From the NCBI GenBank assembly GCA_004802725.1, contig SGPM01000196.1, forward strand, positions 1 to 51,056: 51,056 nt of DNA, written 5' to 3'. Both the position numbers and the translations under genes were made by a program. Each line of letters starts with the position of its first letter. Position 1 is the stretch's first letter. Positions 28,646 through 38,337 of the stretch are shown here, one piece after another. This stretch comes from Antrodiella citrinella (Eukaryota; Basidiomycota; Agaricomycetes; Polyporales; Steccherinaceae). The notes under the pieces are model-generated. The model had not been told where the DNA came from. It saw nothing but the letters and a program-made list of their open reading frames with translations, and ran no database searches.

Positions 28646-29908
28646 AATAAAGAAAATAATTAAGTACAAACATTTTTTCAAGGTAAATTAGAAGAAGCTA
28701 GGCTATATTAGATTTTTAAAGTTAAGTCCATTGCACCGTATAAACATTTTTTGATGTTACAGCTATAGTCTTTCCCTTTTCCAGGCCTATGCTAGCTTTA
28801 GCATAGGTAGCTTATTATTTTTAATAATTAGGGATTTTATCCAGAATTCAGTATCCAGTCCCTATTATTTTTACTGGTTAAAAAAAATAATAAACGAAAG
28901 TGAAAGATCTGGTAAAGTTAGAAATATACTAGAAGAGTTAAGTACAATACTATTACTAATATTAATAATATACTGAATAGAATCTAAAAATTTATAATGT
29001 AGAATATAGGGTTTTTTACTATAATTTTGTTTTAATACTCCTTTGTTTTATTTCACTATTTTAATTTATATTAGTAAGGCTTGTATAAAAAGCCAATTCC
29101 CTCCCCTTTTACCTTAGCAAAAACAAAGGTATTATCCATGAAACCATTTCAATATAGTTTTGTTGATTACCTTAATCTCTATTAAGGTAAGGTCAGGAAG
29201 AGTAGGTTACCGTCTTTAGGGCCAATACAAACATAAGTGTTTATGGGCCTATGCTATAACTACCTTAATATGTATGTTTAAAATATTATATTTTCCTTAT
29301 ACTTTCCTTCAGATTGATCTGTTCTATTGATATATTTAATTCTACCTCCAACCTATTACAAAATAATTTTCTTCTTTATCAGGTAGGCTATGCCAACCCT
29401 AAGATGTTGTGCCAAAACCTTTCATAGATTGGTTATAACACTAACAGTCTTCAGAAGAAGAGAGATGTTATACATTACGAAATTTTCAGCATCTTTTCCT
29501 ATGCGTATATATTATACTTATGGATAAATCCTCTAGCTCATTGCAAATGGGTCCTCCCCCTATTACCTGAAACGGTGATCCAGTGTGTAGCTGATCCATC
29601 TTTTGATTTTTAAAACAAATATCTATTAAGAAATAAAGGTAAGGAATATGTTAGCTTTCGTATAGTTTGCTCAGAAAAAGATGCGGAGAAATGAATATTT
29701 AAGCATCTTTTAATTATTTCAGTTTTACATTTCTTAACTATTTTGTTCTTTACTTGGACCAAGTAATTTAGGATTAACATAGCAATTTTGTTTGCTATGT
29801 ATAATTATATAACTTATCAAACTAGTACTCCAATGCCCTCTCTTTTATGTGCGCATTATTTTTGAGGGATACCAGAAATTAATTATACTACTTAATTTTT
29901 TACTTTAA
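28646..29908. other. Long intergenic stretch with one possible coding scrap
   Basis: About 1.26 kb without a conserved gene. Dispersed repeat pieces occur near 28780-28870 (ctatgctagctttagcatag; tttatccagaattcagtatcc). On the minus strand about 29610-29500 reads FKNQKMDQLHTGSPFQVIGG, GPICNELEDLSISI, which looks protein-like but has no recognisable partner. A palindrome lies near 29675-29712 (aaaagatgcgg ... aagcatctttt). Confidence 0.5.
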
Positions 29909-29983
29909 GGGTAAAATCAGAGATTTGAACTCTGAACAATGTCGCCACAAGACATAGTTTTGCCAATTTAAACTAATTCTACC
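29909..29983 (-). tRNA. trnH: tRNA-His (GTG)
   Basis: Reverse strand acceptor GGTAGAA/TTTTACC with one G·T; anticodon stem ATGTC/GACAT with loop TTGTGGC (GTG); T arm CAGAG-TTCAAAT-CTCTG; discriminator C, as expected for His. No G is encoded at position -1. Confidence 0.92.
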
Positions 29984-30336
29984 TCTTTTATCCACTATAT
30001 TTATATAAAAATATTACTGTAACTATTATTACTATTAAATATTTTAATAGTAATAAATATTTAAATAATAAACAAAAGTACAATAAATTCACAACAACAA
30101 AATAAAAGGTATAGTATATACTGACTGTTGGGGAGTAAGATTTATTTGTCATTATCTAATTTTTTTCAATAACAAATAGTACTAGGAAAGGAAGAAATTA
30201 ATTAAGAACTTTACTTTAGTTTTTTATTTTATGTGCAAATAGTATTAATCTTGCTTCTGCTCCTCAGTTGCATTTGCAATCTGCTAGGAAAGGGAGCTTT
30301 GTCTAGTTTAGCTACTGCCTTATTTTACTTAGTAAA
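29984..30336. other. Spacer between nad1 and trnH
   Basis: AT-rich, with a hairpin-prone tract (ttactattaaatattttaatagtaa near 30018) and a ctgctaggaaagggagcttt repeat piece near 30278. No gene seen. Confidence 0.5.
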
Positions 30337-31350
30337 TTAGTAAGGAGATATATCAAAAGCAACTAATATACTAGGTACAAGTATAATAAATGCCACAGCA
30401 ACAGGTAAAAGGTTAAGCCAACAAAATGTTATAAGTTGATCATATCTTAATCTAGGTAAAGTAGCTCTAAACCATACAAACATATAACAGAATATACAAG
30501 TTTTTAAACCTAAAATTATAGATTGTAAATTAATGAATGAATCATTAATAAATAATTCAGGCATATTGTATCCTCCTAAAAATAAAATAGCTGTAATACA
30601 ACTAAATAAAACAATAGAACTATATTCAGCTAAAAAGAAGAACACAAATATTATTGAACTATGTTCTGTAAAGAAACCAGCTACTAATTCAGATTCTGCT
30701 TCTTGAAGATCAAAAGGTGTTCTAGATGTTTCAGCTAATATAGATATAAAGTAAAATATAAATACTGGTAATAAAGGTATTATAAACCAAATAGCTTCTT
30801 GACTTTCTATTATTGTTGTAAAATTTAATGATCCTGTTAATAAAATAATAATTAATATTGCACTACTTAATATTAATTCATAACTTATCATTGCGGCAGT
30901 AGATCTTAAACTACCTAAAAAAGCATATTTAGAATTAGCAGACCAACCTGCAAATAATACTCCATATACTCCTAATGAAGATAGGGCTAAAGTATATAAA
31001 ATACCTAAAGGAAAATCTGAGATTGTTAAACCTTGACCAAATGGAATGATTCCCCATCCTAATAAACTAAAGATTAATGTAGAGACTGGAGCTAAGTAAA
31101 ATAATATTTTATTTGATTGTGAGGGTATTACTGTTTCTTTAACTATTAATTTTAAGGCATCACTGAAAGGTTGAAGAATACCATAGTATCCTACAGTATT
31201 AGGACCTACTCTTCTTTGGTGAGCTGCTAATTGTTTTCTTTCTATTATTGTCATGAAAGCAACTGATAGTAATACTGGTAGTAAGATTACTAAAACATCT
31301 ATTAAATTTATTAATATTTCTATTATTGTTTGAATTAAATTAGTATTCAT
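30337..31350 (-). CDS. nad1: NADH dehydrogenase subunit 1
   Basis: Complex I membrane subunit that forms much of the quinone-binding chamber. 337 residues with about eight helices; conserved strings IERKQLAAHQRRVGPNTVG (first matrix loop), SAAMISYEL-like (here STAAMISYELILSSAILIII), AETSRTPFDLQEAESELVAG and FVWFRATLPRLRYDQLI. ATG start at 31350, TAA stop. Minus strand, divergent from atp9. No intron. The upstream region (31381-31511) is an inverted copy of the region upstream of nad4; even the last leader bases (gaaccactcc) are shared, suggesting a common expression signal. Confidence 0.98.
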   Translation of the reverse strand: MNTNLIQTIIEILINLIDVLVILLPVLLSVAFMTIIERKQLAAHQRRVGPNTVGYYGILQPFSDALKLIVKETVIPSQSNKILFYLAPVSTLIFSLLGWGIIPFGQGLTISDFPLGILYTLALSSLGVYGVLFAGWSANSKYAFLGSLRSTAAMISYELILSSAILIIILLTGSLNFTTIIESQEAIWFIIPLLPVFIFYFISILAETSRTPFDLQEAESELVAGFFTEHSSIIFVFFFLAEYSSIVLFSCITAILFLGGYNMPELFINDSFINLQSIILGLKTCIFCYMFVWFRATLPRLRYDQLITFCWLNLLPVAVAFIILVPSILVAFDISPY

Positions 31351-31380
31351 GTAATGGGATATGTGTAGGAGTGGTTCCTA

Positions 31381-31511
31381 GATTTGTTGTGTGTGTTTAT
31401 TGCGTAAAATAGTACTGGACTATTGGTAAATTATATTTTTGTTTGTATATGCTTAGCATTGATCTTGTAAGTATCTATTATGTAATCATATATTACTATA
31501 CGATTCTTTTA
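31381..31511. repeat. Long inverted repeat A, copy at nad1 5' side
   Basis: The reverse complement of this stretch (aaagaatcgtatagtaatat through caataaacacacacaacaaa) matches 38151-38277 with very few changes. It lies just upstream of nad1 (minus strand), and its partner lies just upstream of nad4 (plus strand). The gaaccactcc word nearer the start codon is shared as well. May contain a promoter or a processing signal. Confidence 0.93.
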
Positions 31512-31662
31512 TCGCATTAAAGATTTAATTTTTTTAGTAACACTTAAGCTTTTAATACACTCATAAAAATAAATTTACTTATCAAGTAATAATAATTAAA
31601 AATTAATAAGCTAAAGCTAGAAAAGGAAGCTGTTTATTTTTTGGTGCAACTACCACACAAAT
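31512..31662. other. Unique spacer between inverted repeats A and B
   Basis: AT-rich sequence (tttttagtaacacttaagct and on) between the two repeat blocks. I found no copy of it at the nad4 locus and no gene in it. Confidence 0.5.
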
Positions 31663-31862
31663 AGGAAAGGAGCTTATTATTTTTTGGTGCAAGTAAAATA
31701 ATAATTAGGGATTTTATCCTGTATCCAGTCCTTATTATTTTTTAATAATAAGCTACAGATAGGAACCGCTAGTAACCGCTAGTAACCGCTAGGAACAGCT
31801 AGGGACAGCTAGGGACTTATTATTTTTGTTTTAAGTATAGTAAAAAATAATAATACTAGGCC
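31663..31862. repeat. Long inverted repeat B, copy near atp9
   Basis: The reverse complement of about 200 bases here matches 39957-40165, downstream of nad4. It includes a TTATTATTTTTT hairpin, gattttatcctgtatccagt, and a minisatellite of ~10-base units (aggaaccgct agtaaccgct agtaaccgct, then aggaacagct agggacagct). Confidence 0.92.
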
Positions 31863-31965
31863 TTGTTTGTAAATAAACATTAAATTTTAAAAGGGTATAT
31901 TATATATATATATTAATGTATGTTAAACACTAACAATTAAAATTTTATTAAAAAAAAAAAAAAAT

Positions 31966-32187
31966 ATGTTAGCAGCAGCTAAATACATCGGAGCAGGATT
32001 AGCTTGCTCAGGATTAATTGGAGCAGGAGCCGGAATAGGTTTAATCTTCTCTTCATTAATTGCATCTACAGCAAGAAACCCTCAAATTAAAGGACAATTA
32101 TTCAGTTACGCAATCTTAGGATTCGCTTTAGCAGAAGCTACTGGATTATTCTCTTTAATGATTGCTTTCTTATTATTATACTCATAA
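31966..32187 (+). CDS. atp9: ATP synthase subunit c (subunit 9)
   Basis: Proteolipid forming the rotary c-ring of F0. 73 residues, two hydrophobic helices joined by a polar loop. The first helix carries the GxGxG-type packing motif ([17 protein letters not shown]), the loop has [20 protein letters not shown], and the second helix holds the essential proton-binding Glu in [20 protein letters not shown] follows a 14-base A run. Mitochondrial coding of atp9 is usual in basidiomycetes. No intron. Confidence 0.98.
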   Translation: MLAAAKYIGAGLACSGLIGAGAGIGLIFSSLIASTARNPQIKGQLFSYAILGFALAEATGLFSLMIAFLLLYS

Positions 32188-32698
32188 TAATAATATATTA
32201 GCAGATTTTAACAATTACATATTATTTATAAAATTAAAAAGTCAGAAAATGATTTCCCATTAAAAATTCAGAAAATGATTATTAAAAAGTCAGATAATGA
32301 TTTTAAATTGATTAAATAAAAGCGTATAGCTATTTAACAAAACCATCTAAACTAACATCCCATTTGTGTTAAATATGTTTGCCTAGCTTTTGCACCACTC
32401 CTGGAAGGGAGGGATATTGCTCTTATTTAATAATGCAACTCCCTCTTTCGTAAGGGCGTAGGCATAGGCATAAGGGCTTAATATATTTAAACTAAACTAT
32501 AATATATAGTCACGTAAATTTAACTTTACATACTCCCCCCTAGATCTAGTTTTTAAAAAAAANAAAAGTTCCCCTATGCTAATTATTTTTTTTTTACTAT
32601 TGTAAAAAAATAATAAGCCCCTATCCTATGCTAAATCCCTCCCTTATGCGCAAGCCAGCTCTCCAGCCCTTGCTTTAGCAGCCCAATATATGAATATT
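32188..32698. other. Spacer between atp9 and trnR, with minisatellite
   Basis: About 510 bases. Three imperfect copies of attaaaaagtcagaaaatga tt lie at about 32233-32303. Further on are dispersed repeat pieces (cgtaagggcgtaggcatagg near 32450) and a TTATTTTTTTTTTACTATTGTAAAAAAATAATAAG hairpin near 32581-32618. An N at 32563 lies in an A run. No gene. Confidence 0.6.
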
Positions 32699-32769
32699 AG
32701 TCTCTTAGTTTAATGGTAAAACAACATTCTTCTAAAGTGTTTATTTTGGTTCGATTCCGGAAGAGATAT
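32699..32769 (+). tRNA. trnR: tRNA-Arg (TCT)
   Basis: Anticodon stem ACATT/AGTGT with loop CTTCTAA (TCT), decoding AGR, the dominant Arg codons here; T arm TTTGG-TTCGATT-CCGGA; acceptor AGTCTCT/AGAGATA with one mismatch and one G·T at the end. D arm GTTTAATGGTAAAAC. Placed between atp9 and cox3. Confidence 0.87.
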
Positions 32770-33443
32770 AAAAAAAAATTGATTGTATTGAAGATATTTC
32801 TGGATAATTATTCTTTTCCTAATAAACTACACCTACGCTTATTATTTTAATATTTTTTTTTTATAATTAGGGTGCTAGCAGCCCTAGCCATTAACGGAGA
32901 GTTGCATTATTAAATTACTTGCTTAAAAAGCCAGCCCTTCTCCCTATGCCTTGTCCCCATAAGGGCTGGGTGGAGGCATAGGGACTTATTATTTTTTTAC
33001 ATAGTAAAAAAAATAATAATTAGCATAGAGCTGGAGAAGGACCAGGCATAGGCATAGGAATAGGCATAGTCTAGGCATAGGAATAGGGCGAAATGCAGCA
33101 GTAGCTCATAAAAATTTTAAGTATTTTAAGCCCTATACTTCCTTGAATTGGTGTAAACTGTTTGAAATTAATGGGGCAAAATTATTTTTAATATAAGAGT
33201 CTAATCTAAGCAATCTCTAAATAGTTATCCCGCTATCCCTTCGTTTATTATTTTTAGTTTTCTTATTAAAAAAAAAAAAACTAAAAATAAATAGTTGTGC
33301 ATAAGCTAGTTGCTAAAGCTACTGGATAAAAAAATCCCTTATAAAATAAAGTAGCGGAACCAGAATCCAGTCCCGCAGCTTAAGTTCTAGGTAGAAGTGT
33401 ATTAACAAAAAATATGAATATTCTTTTGTTGTAAATTAAAATT
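32770..33443. other. Intergenic between trnR and cox3, repeat-rich
   Basis: Contains several dispersed palindromic elements (ttatgcc/ttgtccccataagggc near 32940; ttattatttttttacatagt with aaaaaaaataataat near 32980-33018), a ggcataggcataggaatagg tandem tract (about 33041-33085), a T/A hairpin near 33250-33290 and a repeat also present at 43472-43510 (agttgtgcataagctagttg). No gene seen. Confidence 0.6.
33292..33330. repeat. Dispersed repeat (agttgtgcataagctagttg), copy 1
   Basis: About 39 bases identical to 43472-43510 (agttgtgcataagctagttg, then ctaaagctactggataaa). Here it lies upstream of cox3; the other copy lies upstream of cox1, so both precede a cytochrome oxidase gene, perhaps by chance. 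Confidence 0.85.
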
Positions 33444-34268
33444 ATGTCTGTATCATTACAAAATATTAATAGAAATAAATTTCAAAAACATCCCTTCCAT
33501 TTAGTGGATCCTTCTCTCTGGCCTTTACTAGTTAGTTTCTCTTTATTAACAATGGCAATAGGTGCAGTAATGTATATGCATGCTTACCCTAATGGTGGTT
33601 TCATGTTAAGTTTAGGTTTTGTTTTAACATCTTCAGGAATGGCCTTATGGTTTAGAGATGTTACAACAGAAGGAACTTTATTAGGAAATCATACAACTGA
33701 GGTTCAAAAAGGATTAGTTACTGGTATGTTATTATTTATTGTTAGTGAAGTATTTGCTTTCTTAAGTATATTCTGGGCTTTCTTCCATTCTAGTTTATCT
33801 CCTGCTATAGAAATTGGAGGTGTTTGGCCTCCACAAGGTATTACAGCATTAGATCCTTTTGCAATACCATTCCTTAATACTATTTTATTATTAAGTAGTG
33901 GTGCTTTTATTACATATGGACATCATGCTTTAATTAAAGGAGATAGAAAAGATGCTATATTAGGTACTCTATTAACAATAATATTAGCTACAGTTTTCAC
34001 TGCACTACAATATTATGAATATTCTGAAGCAGCATTTACTATATCTGATTCAGTATTTGGTTCAGCATTTTATTGCTCCACAGGTTTACATGGATTACAT
34101 GTAATAGTAGGTACAATTTTTATAGTAGTAGGATTTTCAAGAATGTTATCATTCCAATTAACAAAACAACACCATATTGGATTTGAATCTTCTATATTAT
34201 ATTGGCATTTTGTTGATGTAGTATGGTTATTCTTATTCATTGCTGTATATTACTGGGGAGGTAACTAA
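33444..34268 (+). CDS. cox3: Cytochrome c oxidase subunit III
   Basis: Structural core subunit of complex IV with seven transmembrane helices. 274 residues, the usual length. Landmarks: QKHPFHLVDPSLWPLLVSFS at the N-terminus; GFVLTSSGMALWFRDV; LFIVSEVFAFLSIFWAFFHS with the conserved Glu; GVWPPQGITALDPFAIPFLN; GHHALIKGDRKDAILG; STGLHGLHVIVGTIFIVVG; and the C-terminal YWHFVDVVWLFLFIAVYYWG. ATG start, TAA stop. No intron. Confidence 0.98.
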   Translation: MSVSLQNINRNKFQKHPFHLVDPSLWPLLVSFSLLTMAIGAVMYMHAYPNGGFMLSLGFVLTSSGMALWFRDVTTEGTLLGNHTTEVQKGLVTGMLLFIVSEVFAFLSIFWAFFHSSLSPAIEIGGVWPPQGITALDPFAIPFLNTILLLSSGAFITYGHHALIKGDRKDAILGTLLTIILATVFTALQYYEYSEAAFTISDSVFGSAFYCSTGLHGLHVIVGTIFIVVGFSRMLSFQLTKQHHIGFESSILYWHFVDVVWLFLFIAVYYWGGN

Positions 34269-35429
34269 TTAATAGGAAAAAAAAAAAGAAATAAAATTGC
34301 AAGCAATTTTAACCCTATTATTTTATTGATCACTTGCATATATAAAGAAACATTTACTGGCATAATTTAGCCCTACTTTCCCTTCGAGGCATAGCCAGCC
34401 TTGTACCTTAGAGGCTTTAGCAGCCTTGTCCCTTAAAGAGTAGACATAGGCATAGGCGTAGGCGTAGTCTTAGGGACAAGTACAAATATTTTCTATGTAA
34501 GAACTAGTACTCTGTACCCCACCATTATAAACTTGAATCTAGATACCTACTTGCTTAGAGATTCAAATCAAATCGGTACTTAATTAGATTAAAAAATGTT
34601 TATAGTTGCATAAGCTAGAGGATAGCTGATAAATATAATATTTGTCTCATCTTTTTCTATTGTAAAGGTAAAATTTTATGTACAAATTCGGGTTAGCAAA
34701 GCAAGGAAATTATATTTTTCGTTAAAGGGTTTTGATATACTATTATAAATTAGCGAGACTTAATCATACAGATAAAGCATTATTATTGTCCAACTATCCT
34801 TCTATGCAGTGCTTAGAGCATTAAAAAGAACTGAATGAGCAAAAAATATAAAAATTCTCAACATAGTGTAGACTTTGTCCAGTTAAGTCCAGTGTAGTGT
34901 AGTCAAGTCCAATTAAAAATAAGTCCTTGTATTAGATATAGGTGCTTATTATTTTTTTGCGCATAATTAGACCTAGAGAATTTTCTTGCTGATTTTATGC
35001 GCTTGTCCCTAGCCTATGCTTTAGATGTAAGGGGGCTTATTAATTTTTACTACAAAAATAATTAGGCTGCTAGCTTTAGCAACAGCAAGGGGATGAAATC
35101 CAGAATCCAGTAATCCAGTATCCAGTCCAAGGGCGTAAGGGGGTAGTACCCTAGCCCAGCAGCTCTTGCTGATTTTTTAAGGCTATCTTTTTGTATGAAT
35201 GATTGAATAGATAAAATTTAATAGCTTTCTTTATTTTTAAAAACATAAGCCAATATTTCAACATACATTTTCACTACTAAGTAAAATATACACTATTTAT
35301 GCGGAAGAAATATAATATAATATAATTATAATTATATTTACTTAAACTTACCATTTGTAAGTAAAAAAAAATAAAAGTTAAGCCTATAACCTAAGAAGAT
35401 ATATATAAATCATATGAAAAATTATTTTA
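34269..35429. other. Long intergenic stretch, repeat-rich
   Basis: About 1.16 kb. Contains a cattagcagcc-type repeat (34380-34440), tandem gtccagtgtag-like words near 34870-34915, TTATTATTTTTT elements (34947-35050) and gaatccagtaatccagtatcc near 35102. AT-rich before trnW. No gene or coding scrap recognised. Confidence 0.6.
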
Positions 35430-35502
35430 CAAGAGCGAGGTGATTCGAACACCTACCAATGATTTTGGAGATCATAATACTAACCGTTAATACTACGCTC
35501 TT
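35430..35502 (-). tRNA. trnW: tRNA-Trp (CCA)
   Basis: Reverse strand acceptor AAGAGCG/CGCTCTT is perfect; anticodon stem ATGAT/ATCAT with loop CTCCAAA gives CCA; T arm AGGTG-TTCGAAT-CACCT; discriminator G. It is the only Trp tRNA I find. Fungi that read TGA as Trp usually have anticodon TCA, so this points to TGG-only Trp, in agreement with the absence of internal TGA in the conserved genes. Confidence 0.94.
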
Positions 35503-35700
35503 TCTCCCTTATCAATATGCCTTGTATATACGCCCTTAATAAAGGACAAGGGCGTATATATTTTATGGCTAGGCATAGGAATTATTTTGTAAATCAGGTT
35601 GATCTAACAAAAGTACATGTAATACAATTACAATTTGATAACAAAAGTTATTGTTATTATTATTATTGTACTTGAAGAATAAAATTGACCTTTATAATTA

Positions 35701-35772
35701 TACGAATAATTGGACTCGAACCAATGAAATCTACTTGGAAGGTAAATGTTATACCAACTTAACTATACTCGC
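35701..35772 (-). tRNA. trnG: tRNA-Gly (TCC)
   Basis: Acceptor GCGAGTA/TATTCGT with G·T pairs; anticodon stem TTTAC/GTAGA with loop CTTCCAA (TCC), decoding GGN; T arm ATTGG-TTCGAGT-CCAAT; discriminator A. Length 72. Confidence 0.92.
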
Positions 35773-35993
35773 TTGTGCTTAAATTATGTATGATCTTTTT
35801 TTTTCGCATATTTCTTACTATTCTTTTAAGTATTAGCCTAAATATATTTTAGCTTAGCATAAAAGTCCCTCCTAGTTAATATAGCGCAAAATCTGGAAGC
35901 TGCTTATTATTAAAAAAAAATAATAAACCTTCCTAAATTTTCTTTTTTTTTTGTTCCAACTAAAAACTAAATGGAGGGGGGGAAATTAATCAA

Positions 35994-37400
35994 TTAAAAA
36001 AATCTATGTCCAATACTTACAGTAATACTATATGTACCTTTTTTATTTTTTTGAGTAAATCTAGAAGAAGTTACAAAATTAGCATTTCTTCTAGTTAAAC
36101 TACCTTCTTGGAATGTCTGGCTAGTAAATCTAGGTACAATTTTTTGAGATAATAATCTACCACCTAATTTCATTTTCATACCAGTAATAGAAGAAGAAGC
36201 GTTATGTATTTGAAAAGATTTAGCGGTACTTTTTTTTTTTAATTTAAAACTGGAAGGATTAATAATATTAGCACTTCTGAAAGAATTATTAACAAAATAT
36301 TTAAATCTTCTTCTAATTTTATTACCTAAAATACCAATAGATTTAGCTAAAATATGACTTTCATTTAAAGGATAATGTATTCTAATTAAATCAAATTCTA
36401 CTCTTTTTGATAAAAATTTACTTAAAATTTGACCTATGATTTTTAATAATTTATCAAATTTATTAAAGAAAGTATATCTCTCATAAAATCTTTTATATTT
36501 AAAGTTAAGTTTTTTCATTTCAAATTTATTTTGCAAAATTCTTCTTGGAGAAGTACGGAAGTTTTTTCTTCCATAATTTCTTCTATTGTTTTTATTTCTT
36601 CTAAAATTTTTACCATTACTTGCAAAGAAAAAAAATAAATGAATAATAATATTTTTACCAGTAATTTCAAAAACAGGTCTACTTATTAGAGATTTCATAG
36701 AGTAAAAAAAATTATGTAGTATATTTTCTATATTTGATATTAATTTAATTTTTTCTCCATTAGAAAAATTATATACTATATTTTTACTCATAGCTGTAGA
36801 TAAATTAAAATTTGAGCTAAAAGATTTTAATAGAGTACTCACACCTAGCTCATAACTACTAATATTAGGTTCTATTGAATTATAAATTGATTTATTAAAA
36901 TTTATTAAATCTTTAAGTTCTCTATTTTTTTTTTCTTGTGGTGTTTCAGTGATAAATATATTAAAAGGTCTAAATTTAGCTCTTAGGCCTAGTCCTTGAC
37001 CAGGCTGGCCCAGACTTGCACAAGCTAGATGACTAGAAATTAAGTTTACTTTTTTTTCTATAGGGTCTAATCTAGTAATTTTTTCAGTATAATTTTTTAA
37101 ATTTGTTAGCGCTGAAATTTTTTGAGGCTGAGCCAGTGTGCTTAATTTAGGTTTAGATTTTAAAGATAGTTCATTTTTTGCGCTTACAATTTTATGTAAA
37201 GTTATTATGCTTATACCTTGTTTATTTTTAGTTATTTTACTTATAATTTTTTCATGAAAATAAGGAGATTCAACTTTATTTAAGTATGCTTTAAAATTTT
37301 CTTTAATTGAAAAAAAGTTATTCATTGTAGAATTGGTATTAATTTTCATTAATTGATATGCCCTAGTTCTGGGACTAATTTTTTTATTCATATATTGCAT
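35994..37400 (-). CDS. rps3: Mitochondrial ribosomal protein S3
   Basis: Component of the mitochondrial small ribosomal subunit, the only ribosomal protein usually encoded in fungal mtDNA. 468 residues, very Lys/Asn/Arg-rich. The C-terminal half has the recognisable S3 core: KRVEFDLIRIHYPLNESHIL, AKSIGILGNKIRRRF, later SITGMKMKLGGRL and RRNANFVTSSRFTQKNKKGT YSITVSIGHRFF. The N-terminus is poorly conserved; ATGs at 37400, 37349 and 37325 are all possible starts. Two GC-richer stretches encode LAQPQKIS (about 37122-37138) and LGQPGQGLGLRAKF (about 36990-37020), unlike the surrounding codons, and look like short repeat insertions. No intron. Confidence 0.92.
   Translation of the reverse strand: MQYMNKKISPRTRAYQLMKINTNSTMNNFFSIKENFKAYLNKVESPYFHEKIISKITKNKQGISIITLHKIVSAKNELSLKSKPKLSTLAQPQKISALTNLKNYTEKITRLDPIEKKVNLISSHLACASLGQPGQGLGLRAKFRPFNIFITETPQEKKNRELKDLINFNKSIYNSIEPNISSYELGVSTLLKSFSSNFNLSTAMSKNIVYNFSNGEKIKLISNIENILHNFFYSMKSLISRPVFEITGKNIIIHLFFFFASNGKNFRRNKNNRRNYGRKNFRTSPRRILQNKFEMKKLNFKYKRFYERYTFFNKFDKLLKIIGQILSKFLSKRVEFDLIRIHYPLNESHILAKSIGILGNKIRRRFKYFVNNSFRSANIINPSSFKLKKKSTAKSFQIHNASSSITGMKMKLGGRLLSQKIVPRFTSQTFQEGSLTRRNANFVTSSRFTQKNKKGTYSITVSIGHRFF
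36986..37140 (-). repeat. GC-rich inserts within rps3
   Basis: Two GC-rich patches sit in the variable N-terminal part. One (37122-37138; minus reading cactggctcagcctcaa) shares its 16-17 bases with 3261-3277 upstream of a plasmid-like ORF. The other (ctaggcctagtccttgacca ggctggccc on the + strand) resembles the genome's dispersed GC elements. Both preserve the frame. Confidence 0.6.
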
Positions 37401-38150
37401 TACTGGCTCTGCCTAAAAATATACTAGCTGTTTATTATCTTTTTTTTTAGTTTTTTTTTTACTTAAAAAAANTTTTATAAACTATAAGCCCTAGCGGTTC
37501 CTAGCTCTAGTTTATTATTAAAAATAATTAGGGCCTATGCTAACTTTAGCATAGGTAGCTTATTTTTAATAATAATTAGGGATGAAATCCAGTTATACAA
37601 TCCCTATTTTTGTAGTTTAAAAATTAAACAGCTTGTCCCTCTCCCTAATGGGCTAGGGAAATGGGCTAGGGATATGGGCTAGGGATATGGGCTAGGGAGA
37701 TGGGCTAGGGAGGGCTAGGGTACTACCCAATCAAGCGCATAAAGTCAGCTCTAGGCCTGATAACCCTATTGTAATTATTATGTGGAGAGAATATTGCGCA
37801 TTGACAATCTAATTTATTTGATAGATCTTATTACAGAATAAGGAACATACTTAATACATATATTAAGAAATATTCCATACATAATTGTAAGTAATTTTAT
37901 TATAAATATGTATATAATCTAGCTATTTAAAAAGAGTATGCACTATAATAGTGGAGGTAAAATAAGTATAATGCAGTAGGAGTATAATAGCCAATACCCA
38001 TTACCTATACCAAGAAATGTTTTTCTTCCCAAATATGAATCTTTTTTTCATGTATGAGCATTTTTCCTATAGCTTCCTTTTATTGTATATAAAACCATTA
38101 ATAGGGCATTTATCCGCATAATTCAATAATATTGCTTAATACTTACTATT
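37401..38150. other. Spacer between rps3 and nad4, with minisatellite
   Basis: Contains a T/A hairpin (with an N at 37472), ctatgctaactttagcatag, and a tandem repeat of about five units of atgggctagggat (about 37648-37720). No gene seen. The divergent promoters of rps3 (minus) and nad4 (plus) presumably lie here or in inverted repeat A'. Confidence 0.6.
37648..37720. repeat. GGGCTAGGGAT minisatellite
   Basis: Five or so units of 13-15 bases (atgggctagggat variants) in tandem, GC-rich within an AT-rich spacer. Confidence 0.9.
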
Positions 38151-38277
38151 AAAAGAATCGTATAGTAATATATGATTACATAATAGATACTTACAAGATC
38201 AATGCTAAGCATATACAAACAAAAATATAATTTACCAATAGTCCAGTACTATTTTACAAAATAAACACACACAACAA
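38151..38277. repeat. Long inverted repeat A', copy upstream of nad4
   Basis: Matches the reverse complement of 31381-31511 (aaagaatcgtatagtaatat through acaacaaa) nearly perfectly. It ends about 60 bases ahead of the nad4 start and is followed by gaaccactcc, as at nad1. Confidence 0.93.
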
Positions 38278-38337
38278 ACAACACACAACACTATCCTTAA
38301 AGGGAGGGAGATGAACCACTCCTATATATACCATCAT

